Shown piece by piece: positions 1 to 11,268 of a DNA stretch of 64,000 nt. The translations under genes were made by a program, and so were the position numbers. The DNA comes from Blastobasis lacticolella (lineage: Eukaryota > Arthropoda > Insecta > Lepidoptera > Blastobasidae). How positions within the stretch are numbered: the first letter of the stretch is position 1; the number at the start of each line of letters is the position of its first letter. The notes under the pieces are model-generated. The model did no database searches and had not been told where the DNA came from. It was given only the letters and a program-made list of their open reading frames with translations. The stretch covers positions 9,718,563 through 9,782,562 of the forward strand of contig LR990048.1 of assembly GCA_905147135.1 (NCBI GenBank), in the 5' to 3' direction.

Positions 1-132
1 GTAGATCCGCACATGCCACTGTCACAGAAGGATACTCCTTTTTGAGAGCTTCTAATTTTTCTGATTGATTAGAAAGAGCGACTACGTCTGATCCTTGTCT
101 CCATAGTTCTATCACGATGCCGCGACCTACAC
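1..132 (-). CDS. DCXR-like copy 1, exon 2 (cut by window edge)
   Basis: The acceptor CTCCTCAG ends at 133. The exon reads GVGRGIVIELWRQ, then a helix rich in Glu/Lys, then VTVACADL, the strand whose Asp contacts the cofactor in SDRs. The frame is open to the window edge. Confidence 0.85.
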
Positions 133-2392
133 CTGAGGAGAGCATTAATAATAATAAACCATTAGTTTCAGGCATTAAAATATTACAAAGACACTTTCAC
201 AGCGAGCCAAAATATTAGAGCCAGGCGCGGTGCTAACAAACGCAGCCAAATGAGTCGTGCGCACAGCCGCCGCATTAAACCATACGCCGATTGAATCCTA
301 CACGACGCAACGCGAGTGCGCTCTGGCAGACGCCGTTTGGATCCACACATTTTTGCTTTTCAAAAAGTAGATTGTTTTGTTGTTAAGAAAATGATATACT
401 CATTACCATCATATTATGTAGGTACTTATGTCCAATACACTTTATTTAAGTATGTAGGTACCCAATGATTTTAAAATATTTTTTTCGCGTTTTTGCTTTT
501 CGCAAAAGAAGTTTTGACGATTTTATTACCTACCCTATTAAAATAGAAAAAAGAAGCCGCCCAAGAGATAACATTCATCAGTGCAAATAATATATTTTCG
601 ACTTTTATGTTCCTGCTTGCAGTTGTGTTATGCGCTGATTGCATTACAGCCTTATCTTAAAACAAATTAGTGGAATTGTATAAAATGATACAAAAATATT
701 ATTTGCTATTTATCTCGTACCCAATACGCTGAAAACAAAATAACAATACTTGTAGTATAGGTCACCTTTCACCTGCTTTACGTAAAATAATTAAATGGTA
801 CCTACTCATTATCACAACCCTTGTCTTAAAGCTTATCTGCTTTGCAGGTGGGTTTGCTCTTGACTACTTATGCTATGACATGTTTTATCCGATCTTCAAA
901 TATTGTATCACAAATATCATTGTCAAATCATAGGCCCCATTCACATACGATACCTGTAGGTATTATAGGACCACGATTAGTCCGTATTGACTGACAGTAG
1001 TAAAAATTATAAAATCAAAATTGATACGACTGATACGGCGGTAGCTACGCCCCTGTATATCGCACTAAATTCCCAGCTAAAACGAGTCCGCCCGCCCTCG
1101 TGTAGCCTCGATTTTGTGTGGACCGGCAAATCGAGTCGTCGCACTCGCGTACCGCCAGTTACGACCCAATGTTGGGCGAGTCGCAGCGAAAGTGTTTTGT
1201 TAGTAATATCTTAAAAAGCTAAGTGTTAGTACATACCTACTTTTTTGTTAGTACTTATTTTAATTTCTTTAGATCCCCCTTATTGAGATCCCAGTTAAGT
1301 TTAGTATAGTTGGTTAACATATCTGCCACGCAGAGGTTCAGGCTTCGATTCCCGGCCAAGCAGAAATTGAGATGATGAATTTAAATTTCTGTTATGGGAT
1401 GAATACTATAACAAGTATTATTTGAAAAAAAAAGTCTTTATGTAATTATCAGTTATCTAACACCCATAACACAACCTTTGCTTACCTACTTTGGGGCTGG
1501 ATGGCGCTTTGAGAATTTGTCCAAGCATATTTACCTATATTATTTTTATGGTGGTAAACTTACATAAATAATCATCTTGGCGTTAATGTCCCGGTTGTGC
1601 TCTCGCGCACGAGGGCCTGGAGTTGACTATGATCCAGGATTTGGCAGGTGGTAAACTTACATATGCCAGTAAAATGGGATAGTACCTTGCATTCCAGTAA
1701 TCAGTAAAACTTGCATGCCTGTATTTGCAAGACAATAGGTACAATATACATGCCAGTTGACGAGACAGCAATGCCTTGCCCACACTTTAAGATATGTCAT
1801 GTGACAAATGCCTAAAACGTAAATATCGATCGACTCATTAATTTAAATCTCGTCTTTCAAGGAACCAGTGAAGAAGCTCAACGACGACAATTCGTCAGCT
1901 ATTGGCATGTCAGTATAATACCTGTCGCAGCCGGGAATCGCCTGATTTGCAGACTCCCGTGCTTCCTCCTTCTTGTTGCATGCCAGTAAATCATGTTGTG
2001 CAATTTACTTGCATTACAGATACAGGTGGGTGGCATATGCAAGTATGCCAACTACTGGCATGTGTATCTCGGACTTCAGGTAGGTACCTATACCTAAGGG
2101 CCACTGTCTACGAAGCGTAGATATCTTTATAGACGCGTAATCATCATTGTACCTACGCTTGATGTAGATATGCTTGCTTGCAGCTTAGGTACATACAAAA
2201 TGGGATACTCTGTCCACAGACATAATTCTGGCATCATGTTTATATGCCTAGGCACACCTAATATCATTAGGAAAATATATAAGTACCTACCTTAGTACTT
2301 AGGAAATATTGTTATTATTTATTAAGTACCTACTTACCTTGACAGCCTCCAGTGACCAGTATCCTTTTCCCTATAAAATATTTATTAGCCAT
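1..2392 (-). CDS. L-xylulose reductase-like short-chain dehydrogenase, copy 1 (partial)
   Basis: The model joins exon 1 (2392-2338) to exon 2 (132-1) and continues beyond the left edge. The 61 complete codons visible begin [16 protein letters not shown] and continue with GVGRG, giving the TGxxxGxG cofactor-binding turn of classical SDRs, followed by an ELWRQGSDVVALS stretch that matches the second Rossmann strand. The family reduces dicarbonyls and L-xylulose with NADPH in the cytosol; activity here is inferred. The splice phase (1) and the sites CAAG/GTAAG and CTCAG/GTGTAG match those of the complete paralogue at 3990-7337, which lies 1.6 kb upstream on the same strand, so the two arose by tandem duplication. 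The catalytic Ser/Tyr/Lys lie outside the window. The 2.2-kb intron holds two SINE remnants. Confidence 0.85.
1299..1545 (+). mobile_element. tRNA-derived SINE, family 2, diverged copy
   Basis: A tRNA-like head (TCTGCCACGCAGAGG, then TTCGATTCCCGG as B box) is followed by a body ending GGGGCTGGATGGCGCT and GAATTTGTCC. The same order recurs at 8005-8255. It lies in intron 1 of DCXR-like copy 1. Confidence 0.75.
1576..1650 (-). mobile_element. SINE family 1, 3'-end fragment
   Basis: The tail half of the SINE seen complete at 5838-6196 is recognised by CCCGGTTGTGCTCTCGCGC and ATGATCCAGGATTTGGCAG in inverted order. Confidence 0.7.
2338..2392 (-). CDS. DCXR-like copy 1, exon 1
   Basis: This exon has 55 nt: 18 codons plus one base, from the ATG at 2392 to a GTAAG donor at 2337-2336. 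It encodes the first beta strand and TGGCQ of the nucleotide-binding turn. It aligns codon for codon with exon 1 of copy 2, with one extra residue near the N-terminus. Confidence 0.85.
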
Positions 2393-2904
2393 GATGACAC
2401 TCGGGCAGCCTTGATGCTTGTATGTAGTTTATGACTTTATTTTCCATTCAGTTATCTATCTGGCAAGTTGTTGACGTTAAATTAATGTGACTTAAGATAA
2501 ACTGTGCCAGTGTCATGGATAACGCTTGTTTGTATTATTTTGTTAATTGATAATAGATATGTGTAACGTTACATTACATAATGATTTGTAGAGTGGTTCA
2601 GCTTATTATGACAATGCCAAGGTATCTGTATTGCACTGTGCATACTCGATGTATGTACCTATACCTACAAACAATAGGAATGTATCGTCATGAAGTCAGT
2701 CACCTTTACTCTATTTTATAAACAAGAACTGTCCAATCCATGCCGCTTTTTCTTTTAGCGAGCGTAACATCCCTGACGGCGTCATTTTATCTCTTTACTT
2801 TAGATTCCTTAGATCTCTCACATCGAGTCCTGCATAATCAGCCGGCCGGCCGCGCTGGTACACATCAGCCCGGAGGTTGCCCATTCCCTGTTGCGATGGG
2901 CGCA

Positions 2905-3145
2905 TAAAAAGCGTCAATATCCCGGTTGTGCTTACGCGCGCAAGAGCCCGAGGTCCACCTTGACCATGATCCAGGATATGGCAGACCAGGTAATTACTAA
3001 TTTCAGTGGATATTGCCATCTGTCCTCCGTGACGCTGTTAACAGGGGAACCTGACTAGATTGGATCATGGTTGCCTTGGGTACACATTCAGCCGCCTGAA
3101 AAATGGTTTGCTCACCATGTTTTATTTGCTTAAGAGCGTCGGTTA
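2905..3145 (-). mobile_element. SINE family 1, inverted partial copy
   Basis: It starts with CCCGGTTGTGCTTACGCGCG, then ATGATCCAGGATATGGCAGAC, GACTAGATTGGATCATGG and CACATTCAGCCGCC, ending near AAGAGCGTCGGTTAG. This is the reverse complement of the SINE body. The tRNA-like head is missing. It lies in the 1.6-kb spacer between the two DCXR genes. Confidence 0.75.
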
Positions 3146-3989
3146 GTGTTTAATAACTGAAAAAGGACGGACATCGACGCTCTAGCATACCACACACTGA
3201 CAGATGCAATTTAATGGTTTCCACCTGAGGTTTCTTCCCCGGACTCATAGAACATTCCACCACACAGTTCAACCAAACAATGTTTAAAAAATTCGCACCT
3301 TTGATAAGGGTTGAGACTGGTTCAGCTATAGATAGTTGCATAGAAATCAAAACAATCGAAAACATTTAGACAAAACTACTAAGAATCCTATAGGCAAACT
3401 CACAAGTTTGCCATACTAAGAGAATAATCTCTTCTAAATAGCATGAGGAGTAGGTATGACAATAATATTATAGATAAAGAACAGGTACTAGTAGGTCTAC
3501 TGAGTCATAAATAATAACAAAAATTAATGTGCAGGTTTTATTTAACAAATGTTTGGATTATCCAAGCTTTATTATAATATTAATAAAATGAATTATTAAT
3601 TTAAATGTTGAAATCAAAATTATACTAAATAGGAAGTTTTTGTTACTATGGCATAAAAATGTTCAATGTATGCAAAATTAGGTAATTCTTTGTACAATTC
3701 ATAATAACAACGTTCAAAAATCATTCTTTGGTACTTACATTTAATATTAAAAATGATTGATCCTACAAAATAAGAGGTTGTTATTGTTACATAATGTATT
3801 TGTTTTATAAATTCGAGTAACTTCGTTTCGCTTTTAGTGCTGAGTTTTTAACTAGATAGTTAAGTACCCAGTAACGAATGCCGAGTTTTACCCAACAGCA
3901 GGAGGATTTTTTTGTTACATGTTACAAGGGCGGACGAGTAATTTATGTGTTCTTAAGTCATTTTAGGGCTTTGGTATTTTAATATCATA

Positions 3990-4101
3990 TTATGTGGCAA
4001 GAAAGCCACCATCAATGGGCAGTTCCACTCCATTGATCATGCTGGATCGCTCACTCAACAGGAAAACCACTGCATTAACCACCTCTGACACTTCTCCAAA
4101 T
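3990..4101 (-). CDS. DCXR: DCXR copy 2, exon 5 and stop
   Basis: This exon has 112 nt, with acceptor CTTTCAG at 4102. It encodes [19 protein letters not shown] and ends PIDGGFLAT followed by TAA at 3992-3990. The sequence downstream on the minus strand is AT-rich; a TTTATT (AATAAA on the minus strand) at 3537-3542 is one possible poly(A) signal. Confidence 0.92.
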
Positions 4102-7100
4102 CTGAAAGCAAAATATATTTAATAGAATTGGTTGAAGTTAGTGCCGCAAACATAAAGAGCTGCTAGTAAACTCGATCAATATGATTGACACCGTAAGATG
4201 CGGCAGAATAGGATCGCTATACAGTTTACCGCGAAATGTATGCAGTTCGTTACATTAATGACTATTTGTTCGAAAAAAAAATTAAAAAAAATTAATAACA
4301 TTTTACTATACTTATTACTGCTTGGGGCACTATATACTTCCAGATTATTATTGAATTTATCTTGTAACACTCAATAAATATAATTGTGAACAGTTCATCA
4401 TCATCATCTCAGTCTCGGGACTCTAATGCTGAACATAGACCTCCCCACAACACCTCGTTACTTACCAACAGGTGAGATTGCGGTCAAATGTCTGTCTAGT
4501 CAAATTTAATAAAACAATTGAGTTTGTGGCTAGGATCAAGAAGGTTTGCACCTCTTACTCGTACATCCATTCGCTCTCACAGTCACACATATGAGTTGAT
4601 ATTATACATGTGTCTCTACGACCTTTACAAGGTCGGGATCTTGTTGGCGGGATACCGTACTACCTACGCTACGATTGCTATGCCATATGTCAGCATAAAC
4701 AAGTATAATGAAACCCCAAATTGTAATAAGATAACCCCTTCAATGGTATTTGATGATTTTATTTATCAATAATGTTGTGGTTGACCTGTCATGATGACAT
4801 AAAACTTTTATTCATCTTATTTATTTAAAGTTGCAAATTATTTGGCAAGTTTCCACTTCCACAGAAACTTACTAAGTTAGAACGCGGGAGGAGGTGAAAT
4901 GGGATGTAAGACCAGACACGTAAAACGGCGCAGGATTGTCGAGTTAGAGTGAATGTATATCTCACCTGGACATTACAGCACTACTGCCGTGCCTGACTGA
5001 AGATTCACACTAATAACTTAACGTGGCCACACTCCCATACCGCAATAACCAACTGACTTGCTGATATATATACATAACGTCAAGTTTTTTTCCCGTAGGG
5101 GTACTCTATAACACCAATATAACAAAATTAAGCAATATTTTACCTGCCAAGAGGAATTTTGTTGAGCATTTCATTTGCCTTCACTGGATCTGACCATCCA
5201 ACCTTCGCCATTTCTGTCATAATGACAGTTGGGTTTACAGCATTTACCCTAATGCCATAGGGTCCCAACTCCAGGGCCATTGCGCGAGTCAGGGCATCAA
5301 GCGCAGCTTTGGAGGCACTGTAGATACTGTGATCTTTCAGTGCAGCCTAAATAAGAAATGAGTAATATGACAAATAAATCAGATTCTGGCTGCTAGTGTC
5401 CTAAAAGAACAAGATTCCTGATTGATTACTGATCTGATAAGCCTTTACACATGTAATCCCCTAATTAATTACACTGACATTTATCAATTTATTTACTGAT
5501 AATAGAGCAGTAAGATCATTCAACTTAGCATTAACATCAACTTAGTATTGTGACAATTATATTAGGTATTTGCTACATACTTCAATTCAAACAAAATGAA
5601 ATTCTACCAGAACTTATTCGTATGGAAGGAATTGTAATTCAATAATTAACAGTCCCAGATAGATACCAGGCTATTTCTACCATATAGCATACCGTATAGC
5701 TCTATCTACTTACCTACATACATAATTTAATCAAAATCTGTTCAGGGGATTAGTCGTGACAAACAGACAAGTAAAACTGCATTTATTGTTGTAGCATGAA
5801 TCAATCATTGTAAATTCCTAACAGGTATCCGTAAATCAAGAGCATCGGTGGCTGAGCGGTTACGGCAACCGACTCGTAAGCCAGAGGTCCCTGGTTTGAA
5901 TCCCGCTCCGGCCATGTACCCCAATGACTGTTTTCTGAGTTATGTACATTAGTTGAATACTAACCGATGCTCTTACGGTGAGGGAAACATTGTGATGAAA
6001 CCTGCACATCGGGCGACTGGATGTGTAACCATGATCCAATCTGGTCATGTTCCCCTGGTAGCAGGGTCATGGAGGTCAGAAGGCAGTGGCTCCACTGTAA
6101 TTACCTGACCTGCCAAAACCTGGATCATGGTCACGGCGGACCCTGGGCCCTCATGTGCGAGAGCAAAACGGGAACATTAACTCCAATATGATTATTATTA
6201 TTTACATACTTCATTTACTTCTTTAACTCATTGTAGTTTAATTTCATAAACAAGGGGAGGTCTAAAGGAATGTAAATGTTGTGAACAGTACCTTTGATGC
6301 CTGTGAAGATATGTTGACAATTGCACCATGCGTTTTGTTATCAACCATTTTTCTTGCTATTACTTGGCTAATATTTAGGACTGCTTTAACATTTACATCA
6401 AATGTTCTGTAAGAAGAAAGTAATAAATAGTAACATAGAATAAAATGTTTCTCAATTGAGGTACAGATTAGAAGAGTGGTTGAAGTCAAACAAACTGTCT
6501 CTACTTTATTTAAAATGACTTTCAACACTGTGTGATATAGACTCATCAGCAACAATGCTGCTCGTCTATAACATAAATAATTTATCCTTATCTTGGCATG
6601 AATAAAAATAATGTTCAATGTTGTGCCAGAGTAATAACAGTATGGTAAGTATGTCATTAAACATGCTAAAAATATAATAATTATATTGAAAGCAAAAGTA
6701 TGAAGAATATTAGGTCCATACCTATAGAAAATAGGTACAATAGAATTCCAGGAGAAGTCAAAGGGGTAATATTTATAAAAAGTACTTAGGTTCTTACTTA
6801 TCAAAATCTGATGGAGAACATTCCAAGAATGGTTCACATATAGCTACTGCAGCATTGTTAACGAGTGCGTCAAAATGTCCCAGGGAATCCACCACTTGTC
6901 GAGTTTTTTCCCAATTGCCAATATCAACATCTACTATTTCAATATCAGGATATTCACTCTGTAAAGCTTCTAAATGAGATCTGGTACGCGACAAAGCTAC
7001 GATATTTGCGCCAGCCCGCCATAGTTCCACCGCTATCCCTCTGCCAATACCTAAAATAAATATAGGTATGATCTTTATTTCCTAAAAACTGCAACAGTTG

Positions 7101-7337
7101 ATAACACTGTAAATTCAATTTACACATTTACAGGACACTTTATTCTCACACAAATTAAATTTTGTATACTCATTGTGTTTTATTGATTTACGACGTCCTT
7201 GTAAGTTTTCTCCTTAATCTATTTAATATAAATAAGATATGAAACACCTCATGAGGAAAGAGAATCACTGTAAATACGTACGTACCTTGTCCTGCGCCCG
7301 TAACCAATATTCTTTTTCCTTTGAAAGATATTTCCAT
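3990..7337 (-). CDS. DCXR: L-xylulose/dicarbonyl reductase (SDR), copy 2, complete
   Basis: The model joins 7337-7286, 7050-6798, 6406-6292, 5346-5144 and 4101-3990. All introns are GT-AG, the phases are 1, 2, 0 and 2, and the total is 735 nt, giving 244 residues, the usual DCXR length. Visible motifs are TGAGQGIGRG (cofactor turn, about residues 13-22), LVNNAAV (about 80-87), VNISSQAS with catalytic Ser136, and YSASK with Tyr149 and Lys153. The stretches [15 protein letters not shown] and [15 protein letters not shown] are typical of the DCXR C-terminal half. The family reduces L-xylulose and alpha-dicarbonyls with NADPH and usually forms tetramers. The start at 7337 is preferred because it gives the family length and the 24 in-frame codons upstream contain no ATG. 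A SINE sits in intron 3. Identification as DCXR rather than another carbonyl reductase is very likely. Confidence 0.93.
5144..5346 (-). CDS. DCXR: DCXR copy 2, exon 4 (catalytic Tyr and Lys)
   Basis: This exon has 203 nt, with acceptor TTATTTAG at 5347 and donor CAG/GTAAAA at 5143. It carries YSASK (Tyr149, Lys153), the helix [15 protein letters not shown] and the substrate-loop segment [20 protein letters not shown]. Confidence 0.93.
5838..6196 (+). mobile_element. tRNA-derived SINE, family 1, full-length reference copy
   Basis: The head GGTGGCTGAGCGGTTACGG (A-box-like) and GGTTTGAATCCCGCTCC (B-box-like) resemble a tRNA promoter. The body contains GTACATTAGTTGAATACTAACC, ATGATCCAATCTGGTC and AGCGGAC-type GC blocks, and the end runs into a TGATTATTATTA tail. 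It is about 360 nt long and sits in intron 3 of DCXR copy 2. Other copies of this family in the window are judged against it. Confidence 0.85.
6292..6406 (-). CDS. DCXR: DCXR copy 2, exon 3
   Basis: This exon has 115 nt, with acceptor CTTACAG at 6407 and donor AAG/GTACTG at 6291. It encodes [18 protein letters not shown] and ends in VNISSQASK, which contains the catalytic serine (residue 136). Confidence 0.93.
6798..7050 (-). CDS. DCXR: DCXR copy 2, exon 2
   Basis: This exon has 253 nt, with acceptor TTTTAG at 7051 and donor GTAAG at 6797. It carries GIGRG, the second Rossmann strand NIVALSR, the DVDIGNW cofactor segment and the [13 protein letters not shown] strand. Confidence 0.93.
7286..7337 (-). 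CDS. DCXR: DCXR copy 2, exon 1
   Basis: This exon has 52 nt and encodes [17 protein letters not shown] plus one base. The donor is AAG/GTACG at 7285-7284. Confidence 0.92.
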
Positions 7338-7409
7338 TTTAGATTTAAAAAATATAGTATCAAAACTAAATCGTGCTTCGGCCTTTTTAAATAATTGAGA
7401 CACAAACAA

Positions 7410-7998
7410 GCTATCACAGGCAATAATATTAAACTACAGTCTACACTCTACAGTGTTGCTAACGGCGCAGAACCTTATGACGCCTAATTTACACAGCTTA
7501 ATTGGTCCAAAGTAGCCGAATTTCTGTAATTGTATTGTAGCCGAAATACATACTTAGGTAGTTTTTTTAGCAATTTATATGTTTAGACCTACTTTTATTT
7601 ATTTACTACTACTATAATAGTAGTTCATGCAACTGTCATATAAAAGGGGGTATTAAGATAAGTGTCTGTTTTTGACACGAGTGTTTTAATACCTAATTAT
7701 ATGCAGTTGCATACACTACTTTATCTACACTCATATTTTCATGTTACAATTTCGTACCTATAATTTTCTCAACTTTGCTAGAAGCTGCGAGTCAGTTCTG
7801 CTGTATCTACGCGTCAAGGATATCAAGCGGCGGGAAATTCTCTTCACTACTTTCACATTTATCTATTTATTTGCTTCAAACAAGAAAAAACATTTACAAA
7901 CATGAGTTACAACAATTAGAATGAATATACTTTTTAGCGGGAAAATAATTATACACAAATATAAAAACGAAAATTTTGAATTTGTTAAAGACATTTTG
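7410..7998. other. Upstream flank of DCXR copy 2; no gene seen
   Basis: This AT-rich sequence presumably holds the DCXR copy 2 promoter on the minus strand. I see no TATA or other motif worth naming and no ORF of interest. Confidence 0.5.
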
Positions 7999-8004
7999 GT
8001 ATTC

Positions 8005-8255
8005 AGACGACCTGAGTGTTTCAATGGTCAACATGTCGGTCTGCCACGCAAGAGGTCCCGGGTTCGATTCCCGGCCGGGCAGAAATTGAAATGATGGATT
8101 TTAATTTCTGTTACGGGTCTGGGTGTTCTATGTATAATAAGTATGTATTTTAAAGTATATAAGTAGTTTATCAGTTATCTAGCACCCATAACACAAGCTT
8201 TGCTTACTTTGGGGCTAGATGGCGCTGTGTGAATTTGTCCACGATTATTTATTTA
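8005..8255 (+). mobile_element. tRNA-derived SINE, family 2
   Basis: The head has GTCTGCCACGCAAGAGGTCC and the B box GGTTCGATTCCCGGCCGGGC. The body matches 1299-1545 (CTAGCACCCATAACACAAGC, GGGGCTAGATGGCGCTGT). The tail is (ATTT)n. Confidence 0.8.
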
Positions 8256-8618
8256 TTTATTTTATTTTTATTTGGCCGTGTCCGGGCAACCGAAAAAAAT
8301 TTAAAAAATATTAGTGTTGCATAATGATTAAAAAGTTATTTTACGTTACGGCTGTCATGAAAATAGAATGGGAAATGCTGTAAGTATCATAAAGTAATTT
8401 TTTTAAAATTTATAGACTGGCGTGAAAAAAGTGTATCCATAAACGACTGTTTTCGAATATGAAATTGGAACATTACGATATGAGTGTAGATAAAAAAAGA
8501 TAGAACAATAAAGTAGCACAAACGATTATATCGGAAAATAAATCGACAATTTTTGTTCAACTATTTTGAAAAACATTAAGGCATTCTATCATTTAGTGGG
8601 GATAGACATTAGGCAAAG

Positions 8619-9131
8619 ATGGATAAAAACTTAGATAAAAACTTAAAAGGTAAGTATTTCATATTTTATATTTATTTATTATTTACTAAAATACCTAAAC
8701 CAATGGGATGATAAAAAATTAATAATTAGATAATTAATCATAAAAACAAAATATCCAAAATTGAATCCTATAATTTGTGCGTCAAAATGAATGATCCTAT
8801 ATTCTCTGATCAAAATATAAGTAGGTATAAATATCTACTAATGAAGGAACTTCTTATTTTTATCTATTAATAATATTTCATAGGTGCAGACAACAGCATG
8901 TTGACCTACCCAAAACCAGCAGAAGATGAGCTAACATCTATATGTATAGATGCCCATTTCAACGTTAGCTCCTTTTATACTGTTTGGATAGGTCGATATG
9001 CTATCTTCTTCTTCAGTCAAAATACATTTAAGGATAGAAGTAATGAATGTAGAAGTACAGAGCATATTAGCGTATGCTGCAGCGACAGTGGGGGAGGCCT
9101 CCTTAATTATTATACTAATAGAAGTAAATAA
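8619..9131 (+). CDS. Candidate small two-exon gene, unknown product
   Basis: The model joins 8619-8649 to 8884-9131. The ATG at 8619 opens MDKNLDKNLK, the donor is AAAAG/GTAAGT, the acceptor is TTTCATAG, and the phase-1 join keeps the frame open for 92 residues to TAA. The middle reads MLTYPKPAEDELTSICID, and the C-terminal half is rich in Phe, Ser and Cys. From about 9000 another frame (SVKIHLRIEVMNVEVQSI) also looks protein-like, so this could be a frameshifted or misjoined remnant. I do not recognise a family. The sequence ends just before a hairpin transposon at 9160. Only the splice signals and the phase match support it. Confidence 0.35.
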
Positions 9132-9159
9132 AAAATATTAAACTGTCTAGGCCATTAAC

Positions 9160-10227
9160 TAGAATGAGCAGTTTTCCAATAGGTATCTAAAGCATTCCTA
9201 ACCACTTACTAGAAGGCGCCCTGACAATTTTGGTTATTGATAATCACTTGAAATAGGTTCTTAGCAAAGAGGATATAAACACTGGGTACATTATATTGGA
9301 TAATATTGTATTTATCAATTGTTTTCAACCATTTTAGAGGTTCTAATAAATTATTGCGAACATAACAAACATCAATTTGACTGAGTCAGTTCATTTCATG
9401 GACGCTAAGATCAAGAATGGAAGTAATACAAATATAAAAGGTTTGTATTACAATGGAACAAAGTGCCTACTTATATAAATATTTCTTTATACATTTCGTT
9501 AAACCTTTAAAAGTTATGTTTATATTAATAATCATTTTAGTATTAGATGGCTGCATGACATCACTAACACAAACATACAGATTTTAAAAAATTACCAAAA
9601 TTGTAGGAGCGCCATCTATTACTGCTTTTTGAAACCAACTGGCAATACCTACTGGAAAACTCCTCATTGTAGCCGCCATGCCGAGTCTCATTCTGTCAAG
9701 TTTTATCCTGCAACTGAAAATGTTAAATTTATTACTGAAAGGATTATTGCAATGAACGAACTTTTAATGCTCAATATTATTAGGTTTAATTGTTCATCCA
9801 ATGAGGAGTTTTCCAGTAGGTATTTATAGTTGGTTTCAAAAAGCATCAATAGATGGCGCTCCTACAATTTTGGTAATCTTATTATAATCTGTATGATGGT
9901 GGCAGTGATTTCATGCAGCCAACTAATACTAAACATAAAAATAAAATGTTTATTAATATAAACATAACCGTTAAAGGTTGAACGAAGTGTAAAAAGAAGA
10001 TTAGAATATTTATGGAAGTTGGCACTAGGTTCCATTATTATTACAACCTCTAAAATGGTTGAAAACTATTGACAAATACAATATTATCCAACACAACGTA
10101 CCCAGTGTTTATATCCTGTTCGCTAAGAACCTATTTCAAGCGATTATCAATTACCAAAATTATCGGGGCGCCATCTAGTGAGTGGTTAGGAATGCTTTAG
10201 ATACCTATTGGAAAACTGCTCATTCTA
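9160..10227. mobile_element. Double foldback: two inverted copies of a hairpin MITE
   Basis: The whole 1.07 kb is a near palindrome. The outer ends are TAGAATGAGCAGTTTTCCAA and its complement. Each half (9160-9668 and 9802-10227) itself has related inverted ends of the type GAGTTTTCCARTAGGTAT and GGCGCYCTNACAATTTTGGT. A 133-bp spacer separates the halves. There is no transposase ORF. Confidence 0.75.
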
Positions 10228-10258
10228 CCAGTTACCATGAATTTAATTAACAAAAAAT

Positions 10259-10774
10259 AGTTGGAGGTGCAAAAAAACTTTATTAACTTTACAGGAATGG
10301 GTAAAAGGCACTGTCGAAGTGGTTTTTAAAGGAATGGGTAGGCGTTAACACTCAATAAATTTCACAAGTACATTGTCCGTGAAATCGTCGGTTTTTCACA
10401 AGTTTTTGTTTATTTATATATTTGCGCAGAGCCTGAGATAGCCCAAACGGCAACCAATCGCCTTTTAAATTTTTCGTCGCCGATTCTAATCTCGAATAGT
10501 CCAAATGACGATAAATTGCCAACATTGGCAACACTCACAGTTTACAAAAATGTACTAAAATATAACCTATAAACATAGCTGGCTGACAGTGACAGCTCTT
10601 TTTTTTAATTGTGGCTTGACTACCAGACTAACTAAAGCTGGCTGTACAGGCTGAACCTTTACACTTTCAAATTCTATGAACTTCACAAAATATTTTTCTT
10701 CGATTAACTCAAGCCTACTGAGTAGAGTGGCGAGACAGTGCCCTCGGCCGAGCGCTCGGTATTTGTAAACACAT
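10259..10774. other. Intergenic sequence, no gene seen
   Basis: This is AT-rich and without a credible ORF. From about 10735 it contains GCTCGGCCGAGCGCTCGG, part of an older palindromic repeat into which the SINE at 10790 inserted. Confidence 0.5.
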
Positions 10775-11268
10775 AGTCAAGTGCTCGGCAGAGCGTCGGT
10801 GGCCGAGCGGTTAGAGTATCCGACTCGTAAGGCAGAAGCATAGGCGTAGGAAGGGGTGGGCCGTGCCCACCCCAGAATGGTCTGGTGCCCTTCCCAGGAT
10901 ACCGATACCAGGTACCGATACGAAATTCTGGGCTGGACACATAAAAATCTTCACCCAAACATGATTTCATTGAAATACAACAAAGGAATCCATAAACTTT
11001 TGTTTTTGCAAAGAAGTGTATTTAGGTATAGTATATTGTATTTCTAGTGGTGGACCTTGACTCTAGATTGGTTGCCTGACTTTTGCTGTTTTCAGCTTGT
11101 ATCGCATTATTTTAAACTAAAAGTTGAATTCTGAAAGAAGGATACTTAGCCCTTTCAAATGACAACCAAATTTCATTACAATGAAATTAAATTACAATCA
11201 AAGCTAGATTGAGTTGTATTTCCAAAAGTCGTAAAAGCGTAACTAGAGCGGTACCAGTGGTGCCCACG

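Noticed and set aside
5840..5912. tRNA-like sequence with A and B boxes
   Set aside because: It is the head of a dispersed SINE with a long body; no full cloverleaf or mature 3' end was found. The same holds for 8010-8085 and 24370-24440.
6262..6837. 191-codon minus-strand frame as a separate gene
   Set aside because: It spans exon 3 of DCXR copy 2 plus intron sequence on both sides; the splice sites and the SDR alignment explain it better.
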